Source: DSPP01 sp964607165
GTDB taxonomy: Bacteria > Zixibacteria > MSB-5A5 > DSPP01
Length of the DNA stretch: 29,360 bases
Reading direction: 5' to 3'
Assembly (NCBI GenBank): GCA_964607165.1
Contig: CAZSIT010000029.1
Coordinates: forward strand, 1-29,360
This document shows, in pieces, positions 1 to 9,100 of this stretch (its first letter is position 1; the number at the start of each line of letters is the position of its first letter). The notes under the pieces are model-generated. The model did no database searches. It was not told where the DNA came from and worked only from the letters and a program-made list of their open reading frames with translations. A program made the translations under genes and the position numbers.

Positions 1-68
1 CGACGAGACTCGAACTCGCGACCTCCTGCGTGACAGGCAGGCGTTCTAACCAACTGAACTACGACCCC
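1..68 (-). tRNA. tRNA-Asp (GTC), 3' end cut by window edge
   Basis: Read on the minus strand, the 5' acceptor arm GGGGTCG starts at 68. The D-arm contains AGTTGGTTAGA, and the anticodon stem CCTGC/GCAGG encloses the loop CTGTCAC. The anticodon GTC is at 34-32. The T-loop is TTCGAGT. Only the first two bases of the 3' acceptor strand are in the window, so the gene is partial at its 3' end. The G-G-G-G start and GTC anticodon fit bacterial tRNA-Asp. Confidence 0.93.
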
Positions 69-135
69 GTTACTTAGCCTTCACAAGACGGCCAAACAAC
101 AATAAAAGGATTTTCTGTTTTTTTTCAACCCTCTC

Positions 136-2943
136 TTACCACTCCGGCGCCCCGGAAGTTCCCAAGCCCGGGCCATACAGAATCGCATTGGAAAGCAGTC
201 TTTCCGAGCCCCGGAAAAAGGCGCGGAAATTGGGTTGGGAGGCAAAAAGAATTATCTGCCCCTGGCCCATCGATTCACGCGTGCAGTAAGAAGAGTTCGA
301 AATTCGCTTGCGGGCTTCCGGCCACAAAAGCCCGGAGATTCGCAAGTCTTTAGCCGGCGCAAATCGCCCGACGGTGCGAGCGGCAGGGTATTTGGCCATC
401 AAAACGGTGGACGACCCGACCATAACCGGAACCTTTTCTCCCATCCCAAAAGTAAGCCATTCTTCCTTATCCAAATTCACGCGCAAAATCGCGCCGTGCG
501 GTGAAAAAACCCGCGCCAACTCATCCGCTTTTTGCAAATCCTCCAACTTCGGCTCTGTTTTTTCTTCCTTTTTAGCCGAAGAAGTATCTTTTTCCGGATA
601 CTCCCAGATTTTCAGCTTGGAAATATCCGGCTCCTCGGCGGCGATTTCGTTCAAAGCCGCCCCCTCATAATCGCTTAACTTGGCCAAAATCTGCTCGCGC
701 GGCCGCACGGCCGATAAATTGTTGTTGGAGTCGGCGCAGAAAGCCGCCGCGTCATCCATCGCCAAAAGTGTGCCGCCTCCTTCTATCCACTTGCGAATCT
801 TTTCGATGGTCGGTTTACCGAGAACATTGGAGAAACCTCCCCCATCCGGCAGAATCAAAACATTGTAAACAGAAAGGTCCGCCTGTCCCAAATTGGCGAT
901 ATCGATAAGCGCAGCCGGCAACCCAATTTTTTGATCCAAAAGATGCCAGATCCAGCCGACGCTGGTAAAATTGGTCGGCCCGCCGGCAACCAGGGCAACT
1001 TTCGGTTTTTTCAGAAAAACGAGTTCGCTGCCGCCCAAATCCGGCCCCACTTTCCCCTGTCCGCTGTTTATGCCGACAACGCGAACTCCGGTTTGACGGG
1101 CAACGCTGTCCAAAATCTGGGCGTAGTTGGCCGGATTGGCGCGGGCCGGAAGATATATAGAGCCGCGCGCAAAGCTTTTTCCCTCGACATCCAAATCCTT
1201 CTTGGCCGCAAACATTTTGAGTCCGCGGTCGAAAAGCAAAGCGATGGCCTTCAGCGACCGGTCGGATGAAGCCTCAAAAACAAACCCCTGCTGCGGATTT
1301 TCCCCTTCCACTTTTCCCTCAAGAACCAGAGGTTTCCAAGGTTCCGATACAACCGAAACGGGGGACTCCGCTTCATACGCTTCCAGCCCGTAGGCTTCGA
1401 GCATTGACCAGGAAGTAATTTCGTACAGTTTGCTTTCCCGATTTTTCAAAAGTTCATGCCGCTCGATGGTCAAAAAACTATCCGATACGTGCGGATCGAA
1501 GCCCAGGATGGTTTGAATCAAAAACCCTTGCGGCTGGTTGGTCGGAATTATTAAGCTGCCTTTGTTAAAAGCTTTGGCAGCCGGATTTGATTCATAGTAG
1601 TTTCTTGCCCGGGCTGAAAAATCAGCTTTGGCCACCGAAATTTCGATTCCTTGCCGCGTCAATGCCTCAGCCAGATGATTTAGCTTGTCTGGATTATTAT
1701 CCGGGGCCACCAAAAAAGCTTTCGGTTTGCCGCCGCCGTATTCAGAAATGGCGCGGGCGCGGTGGTTGTAGTAATCCGTTAGAAGTTGTTTCCTATTGTT
1801 GGCGGCGGTGGTCAGATTGGCCAGCGAACTTACATAGTGATGTTCCACCGATTCAGAATAGGTCAAAACCGTGCCTTCGGGACGCGAAACGCGCGAGCCG
1901 GAAACGCCTGCCTGTTCATACAAAATTCCCACCGCCCCGGTATAAAGCGGCCAGGAGGAACCGTAGCCGGGATACCATTCTTCGTTCCATTCGCGCGTGT
2001 AATAACCCCAGCCCTGTTTATCAAAAGCCTTTGCCTGGTCGGCGGCAAAAATATCCCACCATTGGCGCATCCGCTCGGTCAGCTGGGGATTGAACGGCAG
2101 GCGGGGTGGAGAAAAAAGATACGTGTCCCACTGCCCCATCTCGTGCGCATCCACCAAAACTTGAGGATGCCAATCGACAATGGCGGCAATGCGCGCTTTG
2201 CTTTCCGGCAGCTCCTGCGTAAACCAATCCCGATTCATATCGAACAGGTAGTGATTGGCGCGGCCCCAGGGCCAAAAGCCGCCCCGCTGCAAACTCTGGC
2301 CGTCCGCCATTGGCACCGCCGTGGCAAAAGATTCCATCTGCGCCAAAAACCTCTCCCGCCCGTCCGGGTTTTCCATCGGGTCGATGATGACTATCAATTC
2401 CTTGCGCAGTCGGGAAGTGAGCGTATCCGTCCCGGCTGCTAACCGGTACGCAACGGCCATTGAAGCATCAACGCCGGAAACTTCATCCCCGTGAATGGAG
2501 TAAGCCAGCCAGACGCAGGCCGGGGTTTTATCGACCACCGCCGGAAGTTCGCGGCGGGACAGTTTTCGAGGGTCGGCAATAAGCGCCAGATTCTTTTTGA
2601 TTTCCTCCAGACGAGTCATATCCGCCTCGTCCGAGATGACGGCATAAACCAAAGGCCGCCCCTCGTAGGTTCGGCCCATTTCCACAAATTTTACTTTTGG
2701 GGAAACTTCCGCCAACTTTTTAAAATAATCCAAAACCTGCGCCTGCCGGGCGGGGCGCTCTCCCAAAGGAAAACCCAGCACTTTGTCAGGCGCGGGAATC
2801 GCTGGATCGAATGGTCCCGGGCCTAAAACCGGCCGGTCGCCGCTTCCATAGAAACGGACCGGGATTTTATCTTCAGGGTAAGCAAGTCCAAAAAGTAAGA
2901 AAGAAAAAGTGAGAACAACAAAAAACGTTAAGCTTTTACGCAT
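136..2943 (-). CDS. Secreted M14-family zinc metallocarboxypeptidase with C-terminal amidotransferase-like region
   Basis: 935-residue exported peptidase of the M14 (zinc carboxypeptidase) family. Residues 1-21 form a signal peptide (MRKSLTFF followed by a hydrophobic run). The catalytic domain shows HGDE (zinc ligands H151 and E154), ENPDGRERF near 191-199, DMNRDW (N237, R238, matching the substrate-binding Asn-Arg pair), VDAHEMG (third zinc ligand H267) and ILYEQAG (E343 as general base). After about residue 690 there is a class I glutamine-amidotransferase-like fold (KVALVAGG, NVLILPDGGG), often found C-terminal in large secreted M14 proteins. An in-frame upstream start exists at 3015, but AAAGGAG sits 5 nt before the ATG at 2943 and the signal peptide begins there, so the shorter form was chosen. 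All key residues are present, so it should be active, probably on extracellular peptides. Substrate unknown. Confidence 0.9.
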   Translation of the reverse strand: MRKSLTFFVVLTFSFLLFGLAYPEDKIPVRFYGSGDRPVLGPGPFDPAIPAPDKVLGFPLGERPARQAQVLDYFKKLAEVSPKVKFVEMGRTYEGRPLVYAVISDEADMTRLEEIKKNLALIADPRKLSRRELPAVVDKTPACVWLAYSIHGDEVSGVDASMAVAYRLAAGTDTLTSRLRKELIVIIDPMENPDGRERFLAQMESFATAVPMADGQSLQRGGFWPWGRANHYLFDMNRDWFTQELPESKARIAAIVDWHPQVLVDAHEMGQWDTYLFSPPRLPFNPQLTERMRQWWDIFAADQAKAFDKQGWGYYTREWNEEWYPGYGSSWPLYTGAVGILYEQAGVSGSRVSRPEGTVLTYSESVEHHYVSSLANLTTAANNRKQLLTDYYNHRARAISEYGGGKPKAFLVAPDNNPDKLNHLAEALTRQGIEISVAKADFSARARNYYESNPAAKAFNKGSLIIPTNQPQGFLIQTILGFDPHVSDSFLTIERHELLKNRESKLYEITSWSMLEAYGLEAYEAESPVSVVSEPWKPLVLEGKVEGENPQQGFVFEASSDRSLKAIALLFDRGLKMFAAKKDLDVEGKSFARGSIYLPARANPANYAQILDSVARQTGVRVVGINSGQGKVGPDLGGSELVFLKKPKVALVAGGPTNFTSVGWIWHLLDQKIGLPAALIDIANLGQADLSVYNVLILPDGGGFSNVLGKPTIEKIRKWIEGGGTLLAMDDAAAFCADSNNNLSAVRPREQILAKLSDYEGAALNEIAAEEPDISKLKIWEYPEKDTSSAKKEEKTEPKLEDLQKADELARVFSPHGAILRVNLDKEEWLTFGMGEKVPVMVGSSTVLMAKYPAARTVGRFAPAKDLRISGLLWPEARKRISNSSYCTRESMGQGQIILFASQPNFRAFFRGSERLLSNAILYGPGLGTSGAPEW

Positions 2944-3056
2944 AGAACTCCTTTGGCGGGGTCGATTATTTTTCCGGGCATTAAAAAACTGCTTCAAAAC
3001 TTTTTCAAAAAACAAAGAGGCGGCTCGCTCCCAAAGAACAAATTCGGAAAATCCGC

Positions 3057-3347
3057 CTACGGCTTCGGCTGGCCGGTTTTTTCCGCCGGCATCTGGGCGG
3101 CAGGGGCCTCCGGAGCTTTTTTCTTATCCTTGATAAGGATGGCGATGGGAATGATGACGACATAGCCCAACACCAAAAGAACCGGGGCCAGAACCGTGTC
3201 CCCTTTTCCCAAGAAAATGTATCCAAGAATTATTACCACCATCCCTACCGCAAAAAGAATGTAGTTTTTCTTGCCAAAAATCGGGCCGGTTTCGGCCTTG
3301 ACCTTTGGGGGTTGCTTTCCTTTAACTGCCGGTTTTTCCTGTGCCAT
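3057..3347 (-). CDS. DUF3098-like small inner-membrane protein
   Basis: 96-residue protein: a basic, Pro/Lys-rich cytoplasmic N-terminus, then the FGKKNYILF motif leading into a first membrane helix (about 30-46). A short GKGD turn follows, then a second helix and a Lys/Pro/Ala-rich tail. The F-G-K-x-N-Y-I-L entry and two-helix layout match DUF3098 proteins of Bacteroidetes as I remember them. Function is not known. The start was set at 3347 because GGAGG lies 9 nt upstream; a longer in-frame version to 3422 has no ribosome site and lacks conserved character. In Bacteroidetes the family often sits near cell-division or undecaprenyl genes, but no such neighbours are visible here. Confidence 0.7.
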   Translation of the reverse strand: MAQEKPAVKGKQPPKVKAETGPIFGKKNYILFAVGMVVIILGYIFLGKGDTVLAPVLLVLGYVVIIPIAILIKDKKKAPEAPAAQMPAEKTGQPKP

Positions 3348-3512
3348 ACTTTTTTTCCTCCCGCAAACCAGGGAAGTTAGTTCATTAACCCGTAAAATCA
3401 AGAAAAAAGTGCGCCATTCCATTCCAACTCAATGGCTCTTCCGTTGTATGGTTTTTCCGTTGTAGGGAGCTCTGCTCCCGAACGCTGCGGGTTTAAAAAA
3501 CTTTGACAAAAA

Positions 3513-3626
3513 AAAGGAAACCCCAGACATCGACCTGCTTAAATTCAGCCCTCCTTCCGGCGCACTCTTCAGAGTGCAAAGAGCCGACGTGGCCATAACC
3601 TGCGCCGGCAAGGATTGGTTTCCTTT
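3513..3626. repeat. Nested inverted-repeat element (possible structured RNA or MITE-like)
   Basis: Outer arms AAAGGAAACC (3513-3522) and GGTTTCCTTT (3617-3626) are perfectly complementary. Inner arms CCTTCCGGCGCA (3553-3564) and TGCGCCGGCAAGG (3601-3613) pair with a single one-base bulge. A GCACTC-TTCA-GAGTGC hairpin lies just inside the left inner arm. The nesting could fold into one long stem as RNA, or could be the ends of a small mobile element. No coding potential seen. Confidence 0.5.
3553..3577. repeat. CCGGCGCACTCTT-type hairpin repeat, copy 1
   Basis: CCTTCCGGCGCACTCTT followed by CAGAGTGC. The same sequence recurs with one or two changes at 19091-19115, with a half copy at 19067-19080. 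The 3' part forms the hairpin GCACTC/GAGTGC. Confidence 0.7.
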
Positions 3627-3663
3627 CCTTTGCCCAAAGAGCCGGCGCTCGAACACATCTGCG

Positions 3664-3689
3664 TAGCCCAGGGGCCTCCGCCCCTGGGA
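3664..3689. repeat. TAGCCC..GGGA palindromic repeat, simple form
   Basis: A 26-nt palindrome: TAGCCCAGGGGC then CTCCGCCCCTGGGA. The same element recurs inverted at 19866-19891 with compensating changes in the stem (AAGGG/CCCTT). It occurs again at 16598-16647, interrupted by another repeat. Paired stem substitutions between copies suggest that the structure matters. Confidence 0.7.
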
Positions 3690-3758
3690 TTCATCGTATG
3701 TCTTCTTGACCCGCTGGAAAACTAAACTTACTTTCGGAGAATTCGAAAGGAGGAGCAA

Positions 3759-4202
3759 ATGTTAAAAGAGTTCAAGACCTTCGCTATGCAGGGCAACGTT
3801 CTGGATATGGCGATAGGAATAATCATTGGTGCGGCCTTCGGCAAAATTGTCAGTTCGCTGGTTGGGGATGTTTTGTTGCCGCCGATTGGGCTGTTGATGG
3901 GGAACATGGACTTTTCCGGTTTATTCATCAACCTATCGGGACAGGCCTACGCTTCGCTGGCAGACGCAAAAGCGGCCGGTGCGCCGGTTATAAGCTACGG
4001 CCTGTTTATCAATACGGTTATTGACTTTACCATCGTAGCTTTCGTGATTTTCCTGTTGGTCAAGCAGATTAACCGTTTAAAGCGGCAGCCGCCTCCCCCG
4101 CCGGCCGTTCCGAGCACGAAAGATTGTCCCTATTGCCTGTCCGTCATCCCGATTAAGGCTACCCGCTGCGCCCATTGCACGACCGAGTTGAAAATGGCAT
4201 AA
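3759..4202 (+). CDS. mscL: Large-conductance mechanosensitive channel with C-terminal zinc ribbon
   Basis: 147-residue pentameric inner-membrane channel that opens under membrane tension to release osmolytes during hypo-osmotic shock. The N-terminus MLKEFKTFAMQGNVLDMAIG is the family signature, running into TM1 (about 15-45, with the small-residue GIIIGAAFGKIV pore lining). A periplasmic loop follows (46-79), then TM2 (about 80-101, FINTVIDFTIVAFVIF). The tail has a polyproline stretch and CPYC...CAHC (C123, C126, C137, C140), a short zinc ribbon seen in a subset of MscL proteins. AAAGGAGG lies 6 nt before the ATG. The gene is monocistronic and ends in the strong bidirectional terminator shared with the convergent ompA-like gene. 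Confidence 0.97.
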   Translation: MLKEFKTFAMQGNVLDMAIGIIIGAAFGKIVSSLVGDVLLPPIGLLMGNMDFSGLFINLSGQAYASLADAKAAGAPVISYGLFINTVIDFTIVAFVIFLLVKQINRLKRQPPPPPAVPSTKDCPYCLSVIPIKATRCAHCTTELKMA

Positions 4203-4221
4203 TCCAAATTGTTCCAAAAAC

Positions 4222-4257
4222 AAAAAGGGCGTCCGCCTTTGGCGGACGCCCTTTTTA
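4222..4257. terminator. Bidirectional rho-independent terminator between mscL and OmpA-like gene
   Basis: AAAAAGGGCGTCCGCC, loop TTT, then GGCGGACGCCCTTTTT: a perfect stem flanked by A and T runs, so it can end transcription from both convergent genes. It shares the core GTCCGCC-TTT-GGCGGAC with the terminator at 13059-13087. Confidence 0.93.
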
Positions 4258-4275
4258 ATTTTGGCCCTTGCCTTT

Positions 4276-5838
4276 CTACTGAAGCCGGGTCAATTCTACC
4301 CGCCGGTTCTGCGCCCGGCCCGCTTTGGTCTTGTTGGTGACAATCGGCTTGGTTTTGCCGTAACCTTTGACGTACAGGTTTTCCGGCTTGACCCCTTTGC
4401 CTACCAGATAATCCCGAACCGCTTTAGCGCGGTCTTCCGAAAGCTGCATATTGTGAGCCGCCGACCCGGTGGCATCGGTATGCCCGCCGATTTCCACCTG
4501 AACTTCCGGATGCGCCATCAAGCTGATGGCCACCAAATCCAGAATGACTTTGGAGGTATCCAGAAGCACCGCTTCGTTGGTCTCAAAGTTCACACCTTTC
4601 AATACCAGCGGCTTCTCCGGTGTCGGAATAAATTCGACCGTCGGTATGGTGCAGCCGATGGAGTTGACTTTTGTGCCGGCCGGTGTATTGGGGCATTGGT
4701 CAATGCCATCGCAAACTCCATCTCCGTCCGAATCCATAGGGCAGCCGGCGCTATCCGCCTGGCAGCCCTTGGGGGTATCGGCGCATTTATCCACGCCATC
4801 GCAGACTCCATCTCCATCCGCATCCGTGGGACAACCAGTCGCATCTACAATACATCCTTTCGCTGTACCCAGGCATTTGTCGATGCCGTCCGGAACTCCA
4901 TCGCCATCCGAGTCCATCGGGCAGCCCTTGCCGTCCACCCGGGCCCCTTTAGGCGTATTTTCACATTGGTCAAGGCCATTGCAAACGCCGTCACCATCGG
5001 AATCGATGGTGCAGCCCGCCAGGTCAACTTTACACCCCGTCGGCGTATCCGGGCACTTGTCCTTCTTGTCCGGCACCCCGTCCAAATCCTGGTCTTTCAC
5101 CCGGCCGCCAAAGTAAAAAGTCAGCCCGGCATAGGCCTCGGCCACTGCTTTGGGCAAATCCAGTTCACCGGCGTTCTTTCCTACAATATCCTTATCCCCC
5201 TTAAAATCGGTCAAAAGGTTGGTGAGGTAGCGGAATTTCGCTCCCAATTCAAGCGAAAGATGCTCCCCGGCAAAAAACTCTATACCTAAACCCGCCATAC
5301 CGTACAATACTTTGTCTTTCAATTCGTAGGGATTACCGGCCGTGTCGGTAACGGGAATGCCCGTGCTCGTTAACACCGTATCATCGGACATCAAGGTATT
5401 CCAACTCTTATCCGCCCATTTCCAGATGTAAATCCCGGGACCGCCAAAAATGTAGGGGGACACTCCTTTTCCCGGCATAAAGTGGTATTCTGCCACCAAG
5501 CCGCCGATAAAAGCTCTTTGACGCGGCCCGTCATCCAGGTTATCGGTGGTGAATTTGGCTCCATCGGTCGCGCGCTTCCCTTTGCTCAAATCCGCCAGGT
5601 AAGTCTGCATCCAACTGCCTTCCGCTCCAATCGAAAATTTATTGCTAATCCCGTACTTCAAACCGGCATTGGCCAGCCCGCCCACAGTCCAGATGTCGGA
5701 ACGCTCGGAAAGCGCCAGTTTATACGCCCCCCCGTGAATGCCAAACCCCACCTTGTTGGCCAATTCCATCCCGCTAACAGCGGCAGATAAAAAAAATAAA
5801 ATAGAAAAAATCCCGAGATGCAGGGTTAACCTTTTCAT
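4276..5838 (-). CDS. OmpA-family outer membrane protein with thrombospondin type 3 repeats
   Basis: 520-residue cell-envelope protein. It has a signal peptide (1-23) and an N-terminal beta-barrel of about 220 residues with alternating aromatic strands (GGLVAEYHF, YIFGGPGIYIWKW, LSLELGAKFRYL). Five calcium-binding TSP3 repeats (about 249-400, pattern D-x-D-x-D-G-V-x-D-x-x-D-x-C) form a rigid periplasmic stalk. The OmpA C-terminal peptidoglycan-binding domain (about 405-520) shows VQVEIGGHTDATGS, LSEDRAKAVRDYL, GYGKTKPI and NRRVEL, with the conserved Asp and Arg that bind diaminopimelate. It should anchor outer membrane to cell wall. ATG at 5838 has AAGGAGG 5 nt upstream; an adjacent in-frame TTG at 5841 is too close to the ribosome site. 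Faces mscL across a shared terminator. Confidence 0.94.
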   Translation of the reverse strand: MKRLTLHLGIFSILFFLSAAVSGMELANKVGFGIHGGAYKLALSERSDIWTVGGLANAGLKYGISNKFSIGAEGSWMQTYLADLSKGKRATDGAKFTTDNLDDGPRQRAFIGGLVAEYHFMPGKGVSPYIFGGPGIYIWKWADKSWNTLMSDDTVLTSTGIPVTDTAGNPYELKDKVLYGMAGLGIEFFAGEHLSLELGAKFRYLTNLLTDFKGDKDIVGKNAGELDLPKAVAEAYAGLTFYFGGRVKDQDLDGVPDKKDKCPDTPTGCKVDLAGCTIDSDGDGVCNGLDQCENTPKGARVDGKGCPMDSDGDGVPDGIDKCLGTAKGCIVDATGCPTDADGDGVCDGVDKCADTPKGCQADSAGCPMDSDGDGVCDGIDQCPNTPAGTKVNSIGCTIPTVEFIPTPEKPLVLKGVNFETNEAVLLDTSKVILDLVAISLMAHPEVQVEIGGHTDATGSAAHNMQLSEDRAKAVRDYLVGKGVKPENLYVKGYGKTKPIVTNKTKAGRAQNRRVELTRLQ

Positions 5839-5883
5839 CAAAGCCTCCTTCCATGGTTTCTTCTTCCAGTAAACGTGGGGTTA

Positions 5884-5912
5884 ATAAAATACCCTTTCCT
5901 GCTTTTTGTCAA
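5884..5912 (-). promoter_or_regulatory. Candidate sigma-70-type promoter for OmpA-like gene
   Basis: Minus strand: perfect -35 TTGACA (5912-5907), a 17-nt spacer, then an AT-rich -10 region (TATTTTAT around 5891-5884). It lies about 50 nt upstream of the OmpA-like start. The -35 is strong but the -10 is imperfect. Confidence 0.4.
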
Positions 5913-5987
5913 GCAAAATCGGATGATTGACCGGCTCTACTCTTGCATTGGATTCCCATTCGCCCACGCGAAATGAGCGGGAGCCTT

Positions 5988-6191
5988 TTAAGTTTTTCTT
6001 TCTCGATTTATTTTTGCTTCAATGTCATATTCACCCCAACCTTTGCCTTTTATATTGGTTCCGCAAAAAGGACAATAGTAAAGGTGAAACCCTTTATTAA
6101 AAAACCACTCTGTTTCATCGTAACCAATTGCCTTCATGATAAACTTTTCTTTAACGGCAATTTGAAAGTGTCTACAACAATGTTTTCGCAT
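5988..6191 (-). CDS. Small zinc-ribbon protein, candidate immunity partner of the Rhs protein
   Basis: 67-residue protein beginning MRKHCC and carrying YYCPFCGTNIKGKGWGEYD, i.e. two cysteine pairs (CC near the N-terminus, CPFC around 40-43) suited to one metal site. No signal peptide or membrane helix. The start codon overlaps the stop of the Rhs gene (TAATG, sharing base 6191), so translation is probably coupled. The gene is strikingly AT-rich compared with pdxS, as is the adjoining Rhs tail, which suggests that tail and small gene arrived as one cassette. Position and coupling are those of an immunity gene, but the fold is not one I can tie to a named immunity family. A generic zinc-ribbon protein remains possible. 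Confidence 0.75.
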   Translation of the reverse strand: MRKHCCRHFQIAVKEKFIMKAIGYDETEWFFNKGFHLYYCPFCGTNIKGKGWGEYDIEAKINRERKT

Positions 6192-9100
6192 TAGATTACC
6201 CCTTCTAAAATCAATACCTCAACAGAATTAATATCGACGCCAAGTGTCTGATAATACATCAATTTCCATACTTCAATCCCAGTTTCTTCAGATCGCTTTT
6301 GGGCTTTATAAGCATCTATTCCTGTTGATAGCGCGGAAACAACTCCGGGCACACCTCCTTTGATTCCTTTGAGGCCAGGAATCTTTGGGCTCACTTTGCA
6401 AATACCAAAATCTCTCTTAAAAAAGTTTGGCATAACACGTCGCAGCCATTTCAAAGCCCTTTTAGCTTCTCCCACAGGCTTTCCAATCGGTTTCCCATAA
6501 TGAGTAACCAATTGACCTTGCTGATTATAACGATACTTTCCGTGTTTTCCGAAATAATGAACATAATACTCACCCGTTCTAGCGTTGTAGTCAGTATGTA
6601 CTCCTTCGATGAGTCCTGCTGGGTCAACATAATTCATGGGGTTATTTCCGACATAGGAATACTCCATCATAGGATCATATTTCAATTTAGGATCCACTCT
6701 ATAATATCTTCCAATCTTGGGCTGGTAATATCGAAACCAGTTGTAGTTCAACCCGCCACTGCGATCTACATACTGCCCTGGAAAGCGGAGGTTGTCCAAT
6801 GTTCCACTTATCGTCTCCGACACCGTCTCCCCAAACGGGTTTAAACTTATCTTCCACTGAACGGTTTTGTTATTATCCGTAAGAACGTGAGGTGTTCCTA
6901 AATGGTCGGTATGATACCAGTAGTGTGTTTCCGGAGCACCTGCATTGTCTATCCGCACTCTCGGTTCTCCGTTGGCCCAGATATAGTCGGTCTGCCAGTT
7001 GCCCTCGGATATTTCTTCAATCAGGTTGCCAAAGATGTCATAGGCATAATTCACAATAATGTCAAAGTCGCTCTTATAGACCCGCTTATTTTCTGCGTCA
7101 TAGGCGAAACTGTCGATAGCAGCTCCGCGGGTGAATTTCACCATACGGTTCAGCTTGTCGTAGGTGTAGGTCTTGGTGGAACCCGAGGCAGTATCTCCAA
7201 TGACGCTTCCGTTGGAATTGTATCCGTAATTCACCACCTCGGTGCCAGTGGTGTTTCTCAGGCGGTTATTGGTGTAGTTGTAGGTGGTTGTGGCCGAGCC
7301 GCCTTTGCGTTTAGTTGAACGGTTACCGTTTTTCTTGTAACTCAAAAACAGAGTATCCGTGCGAAACTGTCCGGTGGCTTGCGTCAACCGATCAATTCCA
7401 TCATAGCTGATGCTGTGATAACTCTTGGTTGAGTCCACCAGGTCCAAGAGCTGGGTGATATTGCCGTTGTGGTCGTATAAATAGCTCCGACCAAAGATGC
7501 CGATAGTGGTGTTCTTTATCGAATCGGCGTAATACTTCCGATTAAAAACCTTGCGAACTTTTATACCGTTTCCGAGTTTCATAGAGGTATCCGGGCCGAA
7601 GGGGAGGTAAAAGGTGGAGTCGAGCCCTGTAGTTGTAGTTGCCCCTTTCGTATCGGTGGCCTTAAATACTCTATCGGCGGAATCATAGGTGTAATTTACC
7701 ACCCGGCCGGAAGGATATGTCATCGAAGATAGATTGCCGTTTTTGTCCCAAGAATAAAGAACGGGGTAGGGGGTGCCCGAGAAAACGAGAGATTCGGCAG
7801 TGACCCGGCCGACATAGTCGTAAGAAAACTTGCGGGTGACACTCGGGCCAGTTTCTTTCCAGAGCCGGCCTTTGCGCTCGTTATTGGCGGCATCGTAATC
7901 GAAAGTGTAGGTGCTTACTGCCCCCAGTTTTACTTCCGTCTGGCGGTTTAAGGCATCGTAAGTAAAGTGACTCGAGTCGGCATTTCCAGTGGCCGGTATT
8001 TTGGTGATGAGATTTCCGGCCTGGTCGTATTTGTAGGTGGTAACGCCGGAAGCCGCCGAGCTATCCTGAATCAGATGCCCGCGGTCGGAATATTTGTAAG
8101 TGGTAACGTTTCCCGAAGGGTCTTTTACGGATGTCAAATTATCTTGCAGGTCGTAAGTATAGACGGTTGTGTCGAAGCCGCCATCGTGCTTTTGTCGAAT
8201 ACTATCGAGGCGGTTAAGGGCATCGTAATGGAAGTAAGTGCTGTCTCCTTTGCCCGAAACCTGCACGGTTCGATTTCCGACAGCGTCATACCCAAACTGG
8301 TTGCAGTCATACTTAGAAGTGTCGGTTGAATCTCCAACACAAGCTTTTACAAGTCTCTTCAAAGCGTCATAGTCGAAGTAACTTGATTCAAAAAGTTTCG
8401 ACCCTTTGCGAATCCGTTCAGATTTTCGGTTGGACATCAGGTCGTAGGTATAAAGAGTGCTATCGCCGGCTCCGTTTACTATACTTGTCAAGCGCCCTGC
8501 CAGGTCGTAACCGTACTTAATTGAATCGGCACCGCCAAGCGGCAAAATTATCTTCGTTATGTTTCCAGCAGCATTGTATTGGTATAGCGTGCTATCGCTG
8601 GAGCTCCCTTTGGTTCGTTTTATTTTTTTGACCCGCTGGCGTTCGTCATACTGATAAGTTGTTGTATCGCTGTTAGGGCCAATAACAGTCAGTGGATTTC
8701 CAAAGGCGTCGTAGCTGGTGTACTGGGTAATTAAAGCCGTTGAACCGGCATATTCACGCACTTCCTTTAAGTCACTGGTCGCTGAGTCGAAGACAAAACG
8801 TGAAGTATCTGCCACATCGGTTCTTGGACCATCAAGTTTTGCCACTTGACCGAAGGAGTTAAATACAGTTCGTGTTGTATCAAAGTATCGAACGCCGGTG
8901 GAAACTAAACCGGATTCAAACGCCATCGTGTCGTTGCCGTTAGTATCGTAGAAATACCTTTTGATCAGGGAGTCCGATACGTTCACCGCGCTTCCAGATG
9001 AGTCACGCGAGACCAAATTAAAATTGGCATAACGATAAGTATGTGCACGAGCGAAGGGTGTGCCGCTTGCTTCGGTCCTCTTAGTAAGCCGGTCGCCTGT

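Larger units (their letters stand above)
3348..3758. other. Repeat-rich intergenic region between divergent DUF3098 gene and mscL
   Basis: 411 bases without a convincing gene. It holds a GGGAGC/GCTCCC hairpin near 3464-3478, a nested inverted-repeat structure at 3513-3626, a copy of the CCTTCCGGCGCACTCTT repeat at 3553-3577 and a TAGCCC...GGGA palindrome at 3664-3689. A weak promoter-like pair for mscL (TTGACC 3706-3711, 17 nt, TACTTT 3729-3734) lies at its right end. Confidence 0.7.

Noticed and set aside
2944..3015. Longer start for the M14 peptidase
   Set aside because: Would place 24 residues before a clear signal peptide; the ribosome site AAAGGAG fits the ATG at 2943.
4660..5100. Direct repeats as a possible CRISPR or satellite
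   Set aside because: They encode the thrombospondin type 3 repeats of the OmpA-like protein.
4261..5289. 342-codon plus-strand open frame
   Set aside because: Antisense shadow of the OmpA-TSP3 gene, which has clear domains, signal peptide and ribosome site on the other strand.
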